This document shows, piece by piece, positions 6,923-15,436 of a stretch of 35,876 bases of DNA. This DNA is from Polyangiaceae bacterium (GTDB lineage: Bacteria; Myxococcota_A; Polyangia; Polyangiales; Polyangiaceae). Position 1 is the first letter of the stretch. Each line of letters opens with the position of its first letter. A program made the translations under genes and the position numbers. The DNA lies in contig JABSRN010000066.1 of NCBI GenBank assembly GCA_013214025.1, positions 1-35,876 of the forward strand. The letters are read 5' to 3'. The notes beneath the pieces are model-generated. The model ran no database searches. It was not told the origin of the DNA and worked only from the letters and a program-made list of their open reading frames with translations.

Positions 6923-7879
6923 TCAGTCCTTAAAGTGCGAGTCGAGGCTAAAGTACCGCTCACCGGTATCCGGCAGCACGGTCACCACGTGTTCGTCGGC
7001 ACTGCGAGTCCGGGCGTACTCCAACGCCGCGTGCACGGCAGCGCCGGCGCTGATGCCCACCAGCAGGCCCATATCGTGAGCCAGGGCTAGCTTCGTCTGA
7101 TAGGCGTCGTTGTCGCTGACCGTTCGAACTTCGTCGACAACGCCCGGGTGGTAGTTTTTGGGAACAAAGCCCGCTGCCAACCCCTGAATTTTCGTAGGTC
7201 CGCGTTCGCCCCGAGAGATGGTGGCGCAGGAATCTGGTTCCACCGCGATCACGCGGGTCTCGGGATCCTTCTCCTTGAGAGCACGGCCCGCACCACTAAT
7301 CGTTCCGCCGGTACCGACGCCGGCTACGAAGGCGCAAAGTTTACGCTCACCCAATGCGTGAAGGATTTCCGGACCCGTGCCTCGGTAATGCACATCTGGG
7401 TTCTCTGGATTCTCGAACTGATGCGGTACGAAGGACTTGGGCGTTTGTTTGGCGAGTTCTTCAGCACGGCTAATGGCGCCGTCCATCTGGTCCTCAGCCG
7501 GGGTCAATACAAGCTCAGCGCCCAGGGCTTCCAACAGGGCTCTGCGCTCTAAACTCATGCTCTCCGGCATGGTGAGGATGCAGCGGTAACCCCGCCTCCC
7601 GCAGACAATGGCCAGGCCTATCCCGGTGTTGCCGCTGGTGGGTTCGATTACCACTCCGCCGGGTTGCAGCGAGCCGTCGGATTCAGCCTTTTCGATCATC
7701 GCGAGGCAGATACGGTCTTTCACCGAGCCACCCGGGTTGACGGCTTCGAGTTTGCCCCAAACGGTGGCGCCCTTGCCGTCGCCGATCTTGATTTCCACGA
7801 GCGGCGTATCCCCGATCATGTCGAGGAGGTGGCCGTACACGCTGGGATGAGTGGCGATCGGGGGGAGCTCAGATGACAT
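6923..7879 (-). CDS. cysK: Cysteine synthase A (O-acetylserine sulfhydrylase)
   Basis: 318 aa PLP enzyme making cysteine from O-acetylserine and sulfide. LLDMIGDTPLV starts the domain, K54 in GGSVKDR is the PLP lysine, TSGNTG and GVGTGGT bind substrate and phosphate, and GPTKIQGLAAGF is the CysK-specific loop missing from the operon's CysM. ATG 7879 was chosen because homology begins just after it; it overlaps the end of the regulator gene by 11 bases. The upstream open frame is non-homologous and antisense-free only by chance. The overlap with an Rrf2 gene suggests regulation of this operon through CysK. Confidence 0.92.
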   Translation of the reverse strand: MSSELPPIATHPSVYGHLLDMIGDTPLVEIKIGDGKGATVWGKLEAVNPGGSVKDRICLAMIEKAESDGSLQPGGVVIEPTSGNTGIGLAIVCGRRGYRCILTMPESMSLERRALLEALGAELVLTPAEDQMDGAISRAEELAKQTPKSFVPHQFENPENPDVHYRGTGPEILHALGERKLCAFVAGVGTGGTISGAGRALKEKDPETRVIAVEPDSCATISRGERGPTKIQGLAAGFVPKNYHPGVVDEVRTVSDNDAYQTKLALAHDMGLLVGISAGAAVHAALEYARTRSADEHVVTVLPDTGERYFSLDSHFKD

Positions 7880-8330
7880 AGACTTGTCGCTTCGTTCCGG
7901 GCTTTTGGAAGCCGAGTTTCTGAGCTCGGGTGCAAATGTCTGCGATGGTGACACCGTCAAAACACGCCTGCACCTGACTCGAGAGATCTTCGAAAATGGA
8001 CTCCGTGACCGCGCGACAGTCTTGTTCGCCCCGGTGACTGCTGGCAGACAGATCCCGTTCACCCAGGATGATGGGTCCCTCGAGGGCACGGACCACGTCG
8101 CCTACTCGGATGTCATCGGCGGCTCGGGCTAGTCGGTAGCCACCCTGGGGCCCGCGCTTGGAACCCACCACGTCGGCTCGCTTGAGGTCCTGGAATATCT
8201 GCTCCAAAAAGCGCGGGGGGATCCCTTGCCGTTCGGCAATGTCCTTGACCTGCGTTGGCTGCCCTTGGTTGTAAAACGCGATATCGAAGATCGCGCGAAC
8301 CGCGTAGCGCCCTTTATTGGAGAGCTTCAC
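7869..8330 (-). CDS. Rrf2-family regulator, CymR-like
   Basis: 153 aa. The N-terminus (KLSNKGRYAVRA), the recognition segment FLEQIFQDL and GPQGGYRLA, and VGDVVRALEGP define an Rrf2 winged-helix repressor. The three clustered cysteines that bind [2Fe-2S] in IscR are absent, so it is closer to CymR, the cysteine regulon repressor of Bacillus/Staphylococcus. It ends in VYVI; the CymR and CysE proteins use a C-terminal Ile tail to enter the CysK active site. Its gene overlaps cysK. GTG 8330 is the start by homology; ATG 8354 is in frame but adds residues unlike the family. It likely controls its own operon. Confidence 0.85.
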   Translation of the reverse strand: MKLSNKGRYAVRAIFDIAFYNQGQPTQVKDIAERQGIPPRFLEQIFQDLKRADVVGSKRGPQGGYRLARAADDIRVGDVVRALEGPIILGERDLSASSHRGEQDCRAVTESIFEDLSSQVQACFDGVTIADICTRAQKLGFQKPGTKRQVYVI

Positions 8331-8337
8331 ACCCAGC

Positions 8338-8366
8338 GATATGCATTCTCGCATCGGATTTGTCAA
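8338..8366 (-). promoter_or_regulatory. Putative promoter of the cysteine operon
   Basis: On the minus strand TTGACA (8366-8361) is followed after 17 bases by CATATC (8343-8338). The resulting start of transcription would be at or just before GTG 8330, giving a leaderless or nearly leaderless regulator message. GCGA...TCGC around ATGCAT forms a short inverted repeat that could be an operator. The -10 match is weak. Confidence 0.35.
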
Positions 8367-8461
8367 GAACCACCCAAGTGTTGAATTTCATTGGGTCGTT
8401 ACGGCGTCTGGACGGCTAGTGGGAGGCAAAACCTGGCGGAAGTGCTAAGTAGGCGGTCGCT

Positions 8462-8872
8462 ATGAAGAAACAGGGTCTCTATCAGTTGCTCATCGGGGCG
8501 CTCGCGGTGGCGCCGTTGGGCTGCGACAAGAAGTCCGAGAGGGCAATTCGAGCGGAGGCCGTAGCCAACTCTCAGGCGTCAGCGGAGCCACCAGCGATTT
8601 CGGTGGTGGAAGTGCCCCAGACATCCGGAGCCGCGAGTGCCGAAGCGTCAGTCGTACAGGCGGTCAAGCCACGTCCTGTGGAGAAGTCTCAACCCCCAGC
8701 GCGTCAGCGCGCACCCGTACCGAAGTCGGTGAGCCGCCCACTGCTCAATACGAACGGGACAAAAGCCAACGCGGCGAAGGCCGTTCCCGAAAACTCGGCA
8801 GTGCCGGGAGAAACGCCGAGCGGTTGCGCGCCCGGCGCCTGCGCGCCTGGTGCGTGTGCCGGCGGCAAGTAG
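8462..8872 (+). CDS. Small lipoprotein with Cys-Ala-Pro-Gly tail
   Basis: 136 aa. Signal GLYQLLIGALAVAPLGC ends in a lipobox (Cys21) followed by DKKSE. The middle is low-complexity Ala/Pro/Ser, a probable extended linker. The C-terminus is GCAPGACAPGACAGGK, three cysteines in a C-A-P-G-A repeat, suited to metal binding or cross-linking; that is speculation. No known domain was recognised. The gene is divergent from the cysteine operon regulator with 131 bases between their starts, so the two could share a control region. Confidence 0.65.
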   Translation: MKKQGLYQLLIGALAVAPLGCDKKSERAIRAEAVANSQASAEPPAISVVEVPQTSGAASAEASVVQAVKPRPVEKSQPPARQRAPVPKSVSRPLLNTNGTKANAAKAVPENSAVPGETPSGCAPGACAPGACAGGK

Positions 8873-9188
8873 CCGGCATACGTTCGGATCAGGGTGTCGC
8901 ACACCGCGCCGATTCGACATCACCGTCACTGGTCTCGATTTCAATAAGGTTGAGGAGTACGTTTTGCGAATCAACGTGGAGCCCGCAGTGGACGGTGGCT
9001 CGGCGGACGGCGGACAGCTCTCCTACATAATGAAGCAACGTAGCGTCAGGGACGCAGGTGCTGAGCCGCGGCGCACTGCTGAACAACATGCCCCCGCGTG
9101 TATCTTCGAATGCCAGTCAAGGCTGCGCCCGGGACTGGTTCCGCGGGCGACAAGCCGGAGCTATGACCAGGTTCTGTCCGACCAGATT
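8873..9188. other. Gap of 316 bases without a convincing gene
   Basis: Lies between the lipoprotein stop and the fadD stop (convergent). A minus-strand frame at 8889-9089 (66 codons) has beta-strand-like composition but no usable ribosome-binding site beyond G-richness and no recognised homology. No clear terminator hairpin was seen. Confidence 0.4.
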
Positions 9189-10958
9189 CTATTCGTACAG
9201 CGCGTCGAGCGCCTCGCCGTACTTCGCCATGACGTTGCGGCGTTTGAGTTTCATGCTCTGGGTGAGCATCTCGTTTTCGGTGGTGAAGTCGTCGGTGATG
9301 ACGAGGCACTTTTTGGGTCGTTCAAAGCCCTTAAAGTCACCGCCAAAGCTCGCGACTTCGCGTTCGATTAGCTTCTCTACCTCGGGATTTCCGACGATGT
9401 CGCCGACGGAAATTCCCTCTTCGGCCGCCCACTCTTTGACTGACGCCGCATCGGCAACAACCAACGCGACGTTGTGAGGCTTGTTCATGCCGTGCAGCAT
9501 GACGTTGGCGATGAAGGGGGAGAGCTTGAGACTCTCCTCGAGAACCGCCGGGCTAACGTATTTGCCGTTCTCCAGCTTGTACTGCTCCTTGATCCGGCCC
9601 GTGATGTAGAGGTAGCCGTCGCTGTCCAGGTAGCCGAGATCGCCAGTTCGGAATGTGCGGTCTTCCATAAGGACCTTCTCATTCTCTTCTGCTCGGTTGT
9701 GGTAGCCGAGCATGATGTTCGGGCCCTTCACGAGGATTTCCCCGCTTTTACCGTCATCGTGACCGTCGGTGGCTTTTCTGTCGATCGTGACGGTTACACC
9801 TGGAATGGCCTTGCCGACGCTGCCGATCTTGCGGTTGTCGGGGAAGTTGGTGCTGGTGATGGGGCTGGTTTCGGTCAGTCCGTAGCCCTCGTAGACCTTG
9901 ATGCCGAGCGCATCGATGAACTTGGCGACATCGGTACTGAGGGCGGCGCTGCCGCTGACCACCATGGACAACCGACCACCGAATCGTTCTCGTACCTTGG
10001 TGAAGATGATTTTGTCGGCGATGTTGAGGCCTATCTGGGCCAGCAAGCCGATGGGCTCGCCGTTGTTGACCTTGGTGGCGTTCTTGATCCCAGCGTGAAA
10101 TAGCTTCTGGATCGGCGCCGGCTTGGCCTTCATTTGTTTGTGCACGCCGTCGTAGATGCGATTGAACACTCGAGGCACCGCGTACAACACCGTCGGCTTC
10201 ACTTCTGAGAGGTTCGCTACGAGATTGGCAACGTCGTCGTTGATGGCGAGGGAACAGCCACTGCTCACAAGTGAATGCAGCTCGCAGGTTTGCCCGAAAG
10301 AGTGAGCCCAAGGCAGAAAGGCTAGGGAGCGCTCGCCCTCGAAGGGCAAAATGGTGTGGAGGGCGTTCAGGTTCGAACACACATTGGCATGGCTCAGCAT
10401 GACGCCCTTGGGCTGCCCGGTCGTCCCTGAGGTGTAGATGAAGCCTGCGACGGACTCGGTTGCCGGCTCAATCGCCGCGGCCGGAGTCGCTTTGCCCTTG
10501 GCGCTGACGGTGGCCATGGACTCTTCGTCGGAGGCGTCGCCCTCCATATTGATGACGTGTTCAAGCGTCGAGAGTTCGCTCTGGATTTCCTTGAGCTTCT
10601 TGAAGATATCCGTGGTGGCGGCGATCACTACCTTGGCGCCGCTGTCCTGCAAAATGAACTTCCACTCCTTAGGGAGCTGCGCTTCGTACATGGGCACGTA
10701 GGACGCGCCCCGGCCGTAGGTCGCGTAGGCGGCGGTAGCCCATTCGACCCGGTTGTTCGAAATGATCGCGACCTTGTCGCCGCTACCGACACCGAGGGCG
10801 GCAAGCCCGCCTCGAAATTCGTCGACGAGAGTGTTGAATTCACCGTAGGTGATCCACTCCCAGGTAGCGCCGCGTTTGGTTCCGAACAGCTCTTGGGCGA
10901 AATGTTCGCTTACGCTGCGGGTGAGTACTTCGACAAGATTTTTGTATTCGTCGGCCAA
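9189..10958 (-). CDS. fadD: Long-chain fatty-acid--CoA ligase (AMP-forming)
   Basis: 589 aa member of the ANL adenylating superfamily, activating fatty acids to acyl-CoA at the inner membrane face. P-loop YTSGTTGQPKG near residue 175, HSFGQTCE, GYGLTETSP, the hinge RTGDLGY and core GRIKEQYKLENGKYVSP are all present, with the long-chain-type insertion (LSMVVSGSAAL). TTG 10958 is the start because GAGGAGGG lies eight bases upstream. The gene stands alone, divergent from miaB. The C-terminal lysine region is FERPKK, somewhat unlike the usual PxTxxGK, as in FadD15-type ligases. Confidence 0.9.
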   Translation of the reverse strand: MADEYKNLVEVLTRSVSEHFAQELFGTKRGATWEWITYGEFNTLVDEFRGGLAALGVGSGDKVAIISNNRVEWATAAYATYGRGASYVPMYEAQLPKEWKFILQDSGAKVVIAATTDIFKKLKEIQSELSTLEHVINMEGDASDEESMATVSAKGKATPAAAIEPATESVAGFIYTSGTTGQPKGVMLSHANVCSNLNALHTILPFEGERSLAFLPWAHSFGQTCELHSLVSSGCSLAINDDVANLVANLSEVKPTVLYAVPRVFNRIYDGVHKQMKAKPAPIQKLFHAGIKNATKVNNGEPIGLLAQIGLNIADKIIFTKVRERFGGRLSMVVSGSAALSTDVAKFIDALGIKVYEGYGLTETSPITSTNFPDNRKIGSVGKAIPGVTVTIDRKATDGHDDGKSGEILVKGPNIMLGYHNRAEENEKVLMEDRTFRTGDLGYLDSDGYLYITGRIKEQYKLENGKYVSPAVLEESLKLSPFIANVMLHGMNKPHNVALVVADAASVKEWAAEEGISVGDIVGNPEVEKLIEREVASFGGDFKGFERPKKCLVITDDFTTENEMLTQSMKLKRRNVMAKYGEALDALYE

Positions 10959-11164
10959 CTTGGGGTCCCTCCTCAGTGAGGGCGAAATCTAGAAGATCGT
11001 GTCGAATAGGGCAATCCGGTGAGCGCCCCTTTTCGTCGGATCGAGCGAGAAAGTGTTTCTTTACGCATCGGTCGACGGGGCTTGCCGGTGCGATGCAGGC
11101 AAGTTAGGCCCCTGGCCCGGCCTTTCGCTCCCTAAACCGACGAGCACGCCGATTTCTACGCGCC
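10959..11164. promoter_or_regulatory. Divergent control region of fadD and miaB
   Basis: 206 bases separate the two divergent starts. The fadD Shine-Dalgarno is at its left edge. No consensus -35/-10 pair could be assigned with confidence. Confidence 0.3.
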
Positions 11165-12616
11165 ATGCAGAAGTACTCCGTCGTCACTTTTGGCTGTCAG
11201 ATGAACAGCCACGATTCCGAGCGAATTTCCGACTTGCTGGAAGATACGGGTTACGAGGCCACGGATGACGTGGAGGAGGCGGATCTCGTTGTCCTCAATA
11301 CTTGCAGCGTGCGCGAAAAGGCGGTCCAGAAGCTTCGGAGCGAGGTAGGCCGTATGGCTGTGCTGAAGCGGCGCCGGCCGAACATGGTGTTGGCCGTGGC
11401 CGGATGCGTCGCGCAGCAAGAGGGCGAGAAATTACTCCGCAGCATGCGATCTGTGGATCTGATTTTCGGTCCCGACAACATCCCTGAGCTGCCGGCGTTG
11501 CTTTCTCAGCTCGAGCAGGGCGGCCCGGCGTTGGTGCGAACCGAGTTTGATCTCGAGGAGCCGAGCTTTTTAATGGCACGGCCCCGCGATGGTCGCGGAC
11601 CGACAGCCTTCGTCACCACCATGAAGGGCTGCGACGAGCGTTGTTCCTATTGCATCGTTCCCACCACCCGGGGTCCGGAGCGTTATCGGGGGTCGTCGGA
11701 GGTGCTCGAAGAGATCCGTCGACTGGTGGATTCCGGCGTGAAAGAAGTGACGCTGCTGGGGCAAACGGTCGACAGCTACATTGATCCGGAGAGTCGGTTG
11801 GCGCCGGCGCCCCATGCCGGCGAAGAGCGCGCTCGTCACGCTCGTGGAAAACTATCCCGCGAGGACGAAACCGAGTTCCCGGCGTTGCTTTACGCAATCG
11901 CCAGTGAGGTCCCCGAACTGAAGCGCCTCCGTTACACCAGTCCTCATCCACGACATCTGACGCCTTCGCTGATCGTTGCCCATCGGGAACTACCGGTTCT
12001 GGTGCGGCACGTACATATGCCCGTCCAGTCGGGGAGTGACCGCGTACTGAAACGGATGCTACGGCGCTACAGCATCGCCGAATACCTCGAGCGGACGGGC
12101 CAGCTGAAAGAAGCCGTGCCCGGCTTGACCCTATCGACGGATATCATAGTCGGATTTCCCGGCGAAACTCGTGAAGACTTCGAAAAAACCCTCGACGTGA
12201 TGCGCGCAGCGAGCTTCACCGGCGTCTACGGCTTTAAGTACTCGGAACGCCCCTTCACGCCTGCGCTCAAGATGGACAACGACGTAAGCGAGGAAGAAAA
12301 GAGCGAGCGCCTCACGGAACTGTTCGACCTGGCAGACGACATTAGAAACGCCCATCTGGCCAGCTTGGTGGGGACCGATCAACGGCTACTGGTCGAGGGG
12401 TTCAGCCGTGGAGGCGGATACACCGGACGAACCGAGCGCAACGAGATTGTGCACTTTGGATGCAGCGATGATCCCGTCGGGCAGCTGGTGGATGTGAAAA
12501 TCGAGCGGGCCTTCAAGCATTCCTTGGCGGCCGTTCTCCTCGATAACATACGGGCTCGCCCCCTCGGGGGACAGGACCAAGCGACAAGCAAACGTTCGCT
12601 AAACGTGGTTAGCTAA
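11165..12616 (+). CDS. miaB: tRNA-2-methylthio-N6-dimethylallyladenosine synthase
   Basis: 483 aa methylthiotransferase that adds the 2-methylthio group to i6A37 of tRNAs. The N-terminal UPF0004 domain carries cluster ligands C11, C47 and C81; the radical SAM motif is C156-x3-C160-x2-C163 (CDERCSYC); TTRGPERYRG and the typical HMPVQSGSDRVLKRM segment follow, and a TRAM domain closes the protein. Between LGQTVDSY and FPALLYAI there is a charged insertion of about 30 residues (around APAPHAGEERARHARGK) not usual in the family. The stop is eight bases before the carbonic-anhydrase-like gene, so both are probably co-transcribed. Confidence 0.95.
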   Translation: MQKYSVVTFGCQMNSHDSERISDLLEDTGYEATDDVEEADLVVLNTCSVREKAVQKLRSEVGRMAVLKRRRPNMVLAVAGCVAQQEGEKLLRSMRSVDLIFGPDNIPELPALLSQLEQGGPALVRTEFDLEEPSFLMARPRDGRGPTAFVTTMKGCDERCSYCIVPTTRGPERYRGSSEVLEEIRRLVDSGVKEVTLLGQTVDSYIDPESRLAPAPHAGEERARHARGKLSREDETEFPALLYAIASEVPELKRLRYTSPHPRHLTPSLIVAHRELPVLVRHVHMPVQSGSDRVLKRMLRRYSIAEYLERTGQLKEAVPGLTLSTDIIVGFPGETREDFEKTLDVMRAASFTGVYGFKYSERPFTPALKMDNDVSEEEKSERLTELFDLADDIRNAHLASLVGTDQRLLVEGFSRGGGYTGRTERNEIVHFGCSDDPVGQLVDVKIERAFKHSLAAVLLDNIRARPLGGQDQATSKRSLNVVS

Positions 12617-12624
12617 GGAGCTTT

Positions 12625-13152
12625 ATGCCCGTCTTACCTTTCGGTGATCACACGCCACAACTCGCCTCTGGCGTGTTTGTTGCCCCCACGGCCACCGTGG
12701 TGGGGGACGTCGAGATGAGCGCTCAGTCGAGCATTTGGTACAGCGCAGTCGCTCGCGGCGACGTGGGAAAAATCCGTATCGGCGAGCGTTCGAACATTCA
12801 GGACGGCAGCATCCTGCACATGAGCTACGAAGAGACGGATACATGCATCGGCTGTGATGTAACAGTCGGACACGCGGCGACCATTCACGGGGCGCGGATC
12901 GAAGACGGAGCGCTCATCGGGATGGGAAGTATCATTCTCGATCACGTGGTGATCGGCGCCCAGTCGTGGGTGGCAGCCGGGGCCCTGGTGCCCACGCGAA
13001 TGATCGTCCCGCCAGGAGTGCTCGTGCGCGGCACGCCGGCCCGAATCGTGCGTGATTTGACGCCTAAGGAAGCCGCCGAAGGCAAACACCTCGCCACGCG
13101 CTACCTGGGTGTAGCTCGAGAGCACGCTGAGAGCATCGCGAACTCGAGTTAG
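12625..13152 (+). CDS. Gamma-class carbonic anhydrase family protein (YrdA/PaaY-like)
   Basis: 175 aa left-handed beta-helix protein with hexapeptide repeats (VAPTATVVGDVEMS, RIGERSNIQDGSILH, VGHAATIHGARIEDG). Metal ligands H65, H83 and H88 have the family spacing, so a zinc or iron site is present; R44, D46, Q59 and D60 also match. Activity cannot be decided from sequence because many YrdA-like members are inactive as isolated enzymes. AAGGAG lies six bases before ATG. It follows miaB closely and converges with thiS. Confidence 0.9.
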   Translation: MPVLPFGDHTPQLASGVFVAPTATVVGDVEMSAQSSIWYSAVARGDVGKIRIGERSNIQDGSILHMSYEETDTCIGCDVTVGHAATIHGARIEDGALIGMGSIILDHVVIGAQSWVAAGALVPTRMIVPPGVLVRGTPARIVRDLTPKEAAEGKHLATRYLGVAREHAESIANSS

Positions 13153-13194
13153 ACCGCTGGACACGCAGAATTGCGGCGGGGCTTCAGTCGGATC

Positions 13195-13395
13195 TCAGCC
13201 GCCGCCAACCAAGTGGACGATCTCGATCGTATCGCCAGCAGCCAGTACGGTTGCCGCGTGTTCCGCCCGGGGCACCACAGCACGATTTCGTTCCACCGCG
13301 ACAGGTCCTTCGGTCAGGTGGAGGGACACCACGAGGTCCTTCACGGTGGAACCATCGGTGATTTGACGCGTTTCTCCATTGACGGTGAGTTCCAT
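13195..13395 (-). CDS. thiS: ThiS: sulfur carrier for thiazole synthesis (orphan)
   Basis: 66 aa beta-grasp protein with [37 protein letters not shown]; the last two glycines are the expected thiocarboxylation end. ATG 13395 follows AGGG at seven bases. ThiS normally sits with thiG/thiF/thiE, but neither neighbour is a thiamine gene: downstream is the convergent carbonic-anhydrase-like gene, upstream the divergent L,D-transpeptidase. The operon E1 at 6138 could in principle also serve it, an inference only. Confidence 0.85.
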   Translation of the reverse strand: MELTVNGETRQITDGSTVKDLVVSLHLTEGPVAVERNRAVVPRAEHAATVLAAGDTIEIVHLVGGG

Positions 13396-13536
13396 GGTCG
13401 GACCCTGGGCTGAGTTCGTCAGCGGGTCAAGTCTTCCGACCCGGCGGGAATTCGTGATTGTTGACGGGATCCCGGCAGCGCACACCGCATTTCGCGTGGC
13501 GAGCCGCAGCCCGGGCCGCTAAGAGTGCCGTGAGCA

Positions 13537-15402
13537 ATGTTGACGGCAAGTGAAATCATAGCGGCCAAGGTACACGCTGCGCGTTTCATATTGCTGCTGG
13601 GCTGCTCCGGCTGTTTCGGAACTGCACTGGGCTGCGACACCGAGTCCCCCGCTGCCGCAGACGACGCTAGGGCGCCTGCTACGCGCGCGTCTGCCCAACC
13701 CGGATCACCCAGCAGTTCCCCGGTGGTGACCGCTGCCGCAGGGGAGCCAACGGGGCCGGATATTGCGGCTACGACGATAGCGACGACCATCTACAAGTTG
13801 CCGAATACCACCTCCCGGAAGCTAGGCTACATTCGTCTCGGCGGACGAGTCCGCAGAGATGAAATCGCAATTGAAGGGAAAGGCTGCAAAGGCGATTTTT
13901 ACCGGGTGTACCCCAGCGGCTACGTCTGCACGGAGGGCGCCACCATCGACATGAACGATCCCTTGGTGCGAGCGGCCTCATTACGCCCCGCACTCGACCA
14001 GCCCATGCCCTATAGCTATGGCTTCGTTCGGGCGACGGCGCCGCAGTACCTCCGAGTTCCAAGCCGGGCGGAGCAGATCAAGAGTGAGTTCAAGCTGGAG
14101 GAACACCTCGAGTGGTACGCCGAGCATCGCCACGAGGTTCAGCGCGCCATCCTCGGCGCCAACGACGTTCCCTTGGACAAGGATGGGCTCGCAGGCCTAG
14201 GCCTCAATTTGCCCGACGGTCGCCGCTTGAGCTCGCAGCTCGGCCCCGTTGAACTGCTGGGCGGAGGGAGCCCAAAGGGGAAGATCCCGTTCTGGCTGGC
14301 TGAGGGAAAACGGGCCGTGCCCAACGTGTCGTCGTTTAAGGTTCCGGACTACGCAGTTTTCGCTGACCGTGTGCGCCGCAAAACTGGACTCAGTTTCATC
14401 GATGCCTTCGTCTCCGAGAGCGATGGGATGAAGCGTGGATTCGCTGTCACCGTCGACATGCGATTGATCCCGATCACCAAGGTGAAGCCCGATACTGGTT
14501 CGCCCTATCACGGCGTTCGAATTACGGATTCATTGAAGATGCCGTTCGCGCTTGTGTCGAAGCGCGGTTCCATGACCTACGCGCTGATGCGCGGCCGTGA
14601 TGTCGCCAAGCCGGTCGCTGCGATCCCGCGTCGGGCAGTGGTTCCCCTGAGCGGCAACGCTCGGATCAAGGATGGTCGCCGTTTTTACCAGAGCCTGAGG
14701 GACAAGAAGCTGTGGTTACAAGCGTCGGATATCGGCGTTGTTGCGCCTCCTCAGACGATGCCCAAAGCCGCCGCTGCAGGGGAAAAGTGGATCGATGTGT
14801 CCTTGATTCACCAGACGCTGGTCCTCTACCAGGGGACGAAGCCCTGGTACGCAACGTTGGTGTCAACGGGTCAGGACCGTCTCGGGGACCCGAAGAAGTC
14901 CAAGGCAACCCCCCAGGGAGAGTTTCGTCTCCGAAGCAAACACATCGCGGCCGCGATGGACTCCGAGGAAAACTCGAGCGTATCGGGCGGAAAAAAGAGC
15001 GGCGGACCCCGAAAATATTCAGGTTCCGCGGCAGCCACGGCGGAGCGTCTGCGAGCCGCGGAGAAGTCCGGTAGCCAGCTCAACGAAGACGACCGGCGCC
15101 GTTTAGCGAATATCAAAAAGGGCCGGCACCCGGAGTACGGCATCACTATGCGCCGAGGCTCCCAAAATTTCGAATTGCGAGATGTTCCGTGGATTCAGTA
15201 CTTCGCTGCAGGCTATGCGCTGCATGGCGCCTATTGGCACGATGTATTTGGTACGCCGCGCAGCCACGGGTGCATCAACCTGGCGCCGATTGATGCTCGA
15301 CTGGTTTTCCAGTGGACGGATCCGCCCGTGCCCACGGGTTGGCACGGCTTGAACGCCACCAAAGAGTTCGTTCAGGGCACACTGGTGTCTGTCCGCGAGT
15401 GA
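13537..15402 (+). CDS. L,D-transpeptidase (YkuD) lipoprotein
   Basis: 621 aa. An N-terminal hydrophobic stretch ends in FGTALGC, a lipobox, so the protein is likely lipid-anchored in the envelope. Residues about 85-135 form an SH3-like region (IYKLPNTTSRKLGYIRLGG). The catalytic YkuD motif is at the C-terminus: H563 in HGAYWHD and S576-H577-G578-C579, where Cys579 is the nucleophile that makes 3-3 peptidoglycan cross-links or attaches proteins. An unusual Lys/Ser/Gly-rich insertion (about 485-520) sits within the YkuD domain. ATG 13537 is the only plausible start; its Shine-Dalgarno is weak. The gene is monocistronic. Confidence 0.88.
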   Translation: MLTASEIIAAKVHAARFILLLGCSGCFGTALGCDTESPAAADDARAPATRASAQPGSPSSSPVVTAAAGEPTGPDIAATTIATTIYKLPNTTSRKLGYIRLGGRVRRDEIAIEGKGCKGDFYRVYPSGYVCTEGATIDMNDPLVRAASLRPALDQPMPYSYGFVRATAPQYLRVPSRAEQIKSEFKLEEHLEWYAEHRHEVQRAILGANDVPLDKDGLAGLGLNLPDGRRLSSQLGPVELLGGGSPKGKIPFWLAEGKRAVPNVSSFKVPDYAVFADRVRRKTGLSFIDAFVSESDGMKRGFAVTVDMRLIPITKVKPDTGSPYHGVRITDSLKMPFALVSKRGSMTYALMRGRDVAKPVAAIPRRAVVPLSGNARIKDGRRFYQSLRDKKLWLQASDIGVVAPPQTMPKAAAAGEKWIDVSLIHQTLVLYQGTKPWYATLVSTGQDRLGDPKKSKATPQGEFRLRSKHIAAAMDSEENSSVSGGKKSGGPRKYSGSAAATAERLRAAEKSGSQLNEDDRRRLANIKKGRHPEYGITMRRGSQNFELRDVPWIQYFAAGYALHGAYWHDVFGTPRSHGCINLAPIDARLVFQWTDPPVPTGWHGLNATKEFVQGTLVSVRE

Positions 15403-15403
15403 A

Positions 15404-15433
15404 CCCGCATTCCCGCATTCCCGTATTCCCGTA
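15404..15433. repeat. Short tandem repeat of CCCGCATT
   Basis: Just after the L,D-transpeptidase stop the 8-base unit CCCGCATT occurs twice, then as CCCGTATT and partial CCCGTA. It fills nearly all of the 34-base gap to the convergent GH15 gene. Confidence 0.75.
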
Positions 15434-15436
15434 GAT

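Noticed and set aside
8889-9089. 66-codon minus-strand frame downstream of fadD
   Set aside because: No recognisable homology, signal or Shine-Dalgarno; could be a remnant but not supported as a gene.
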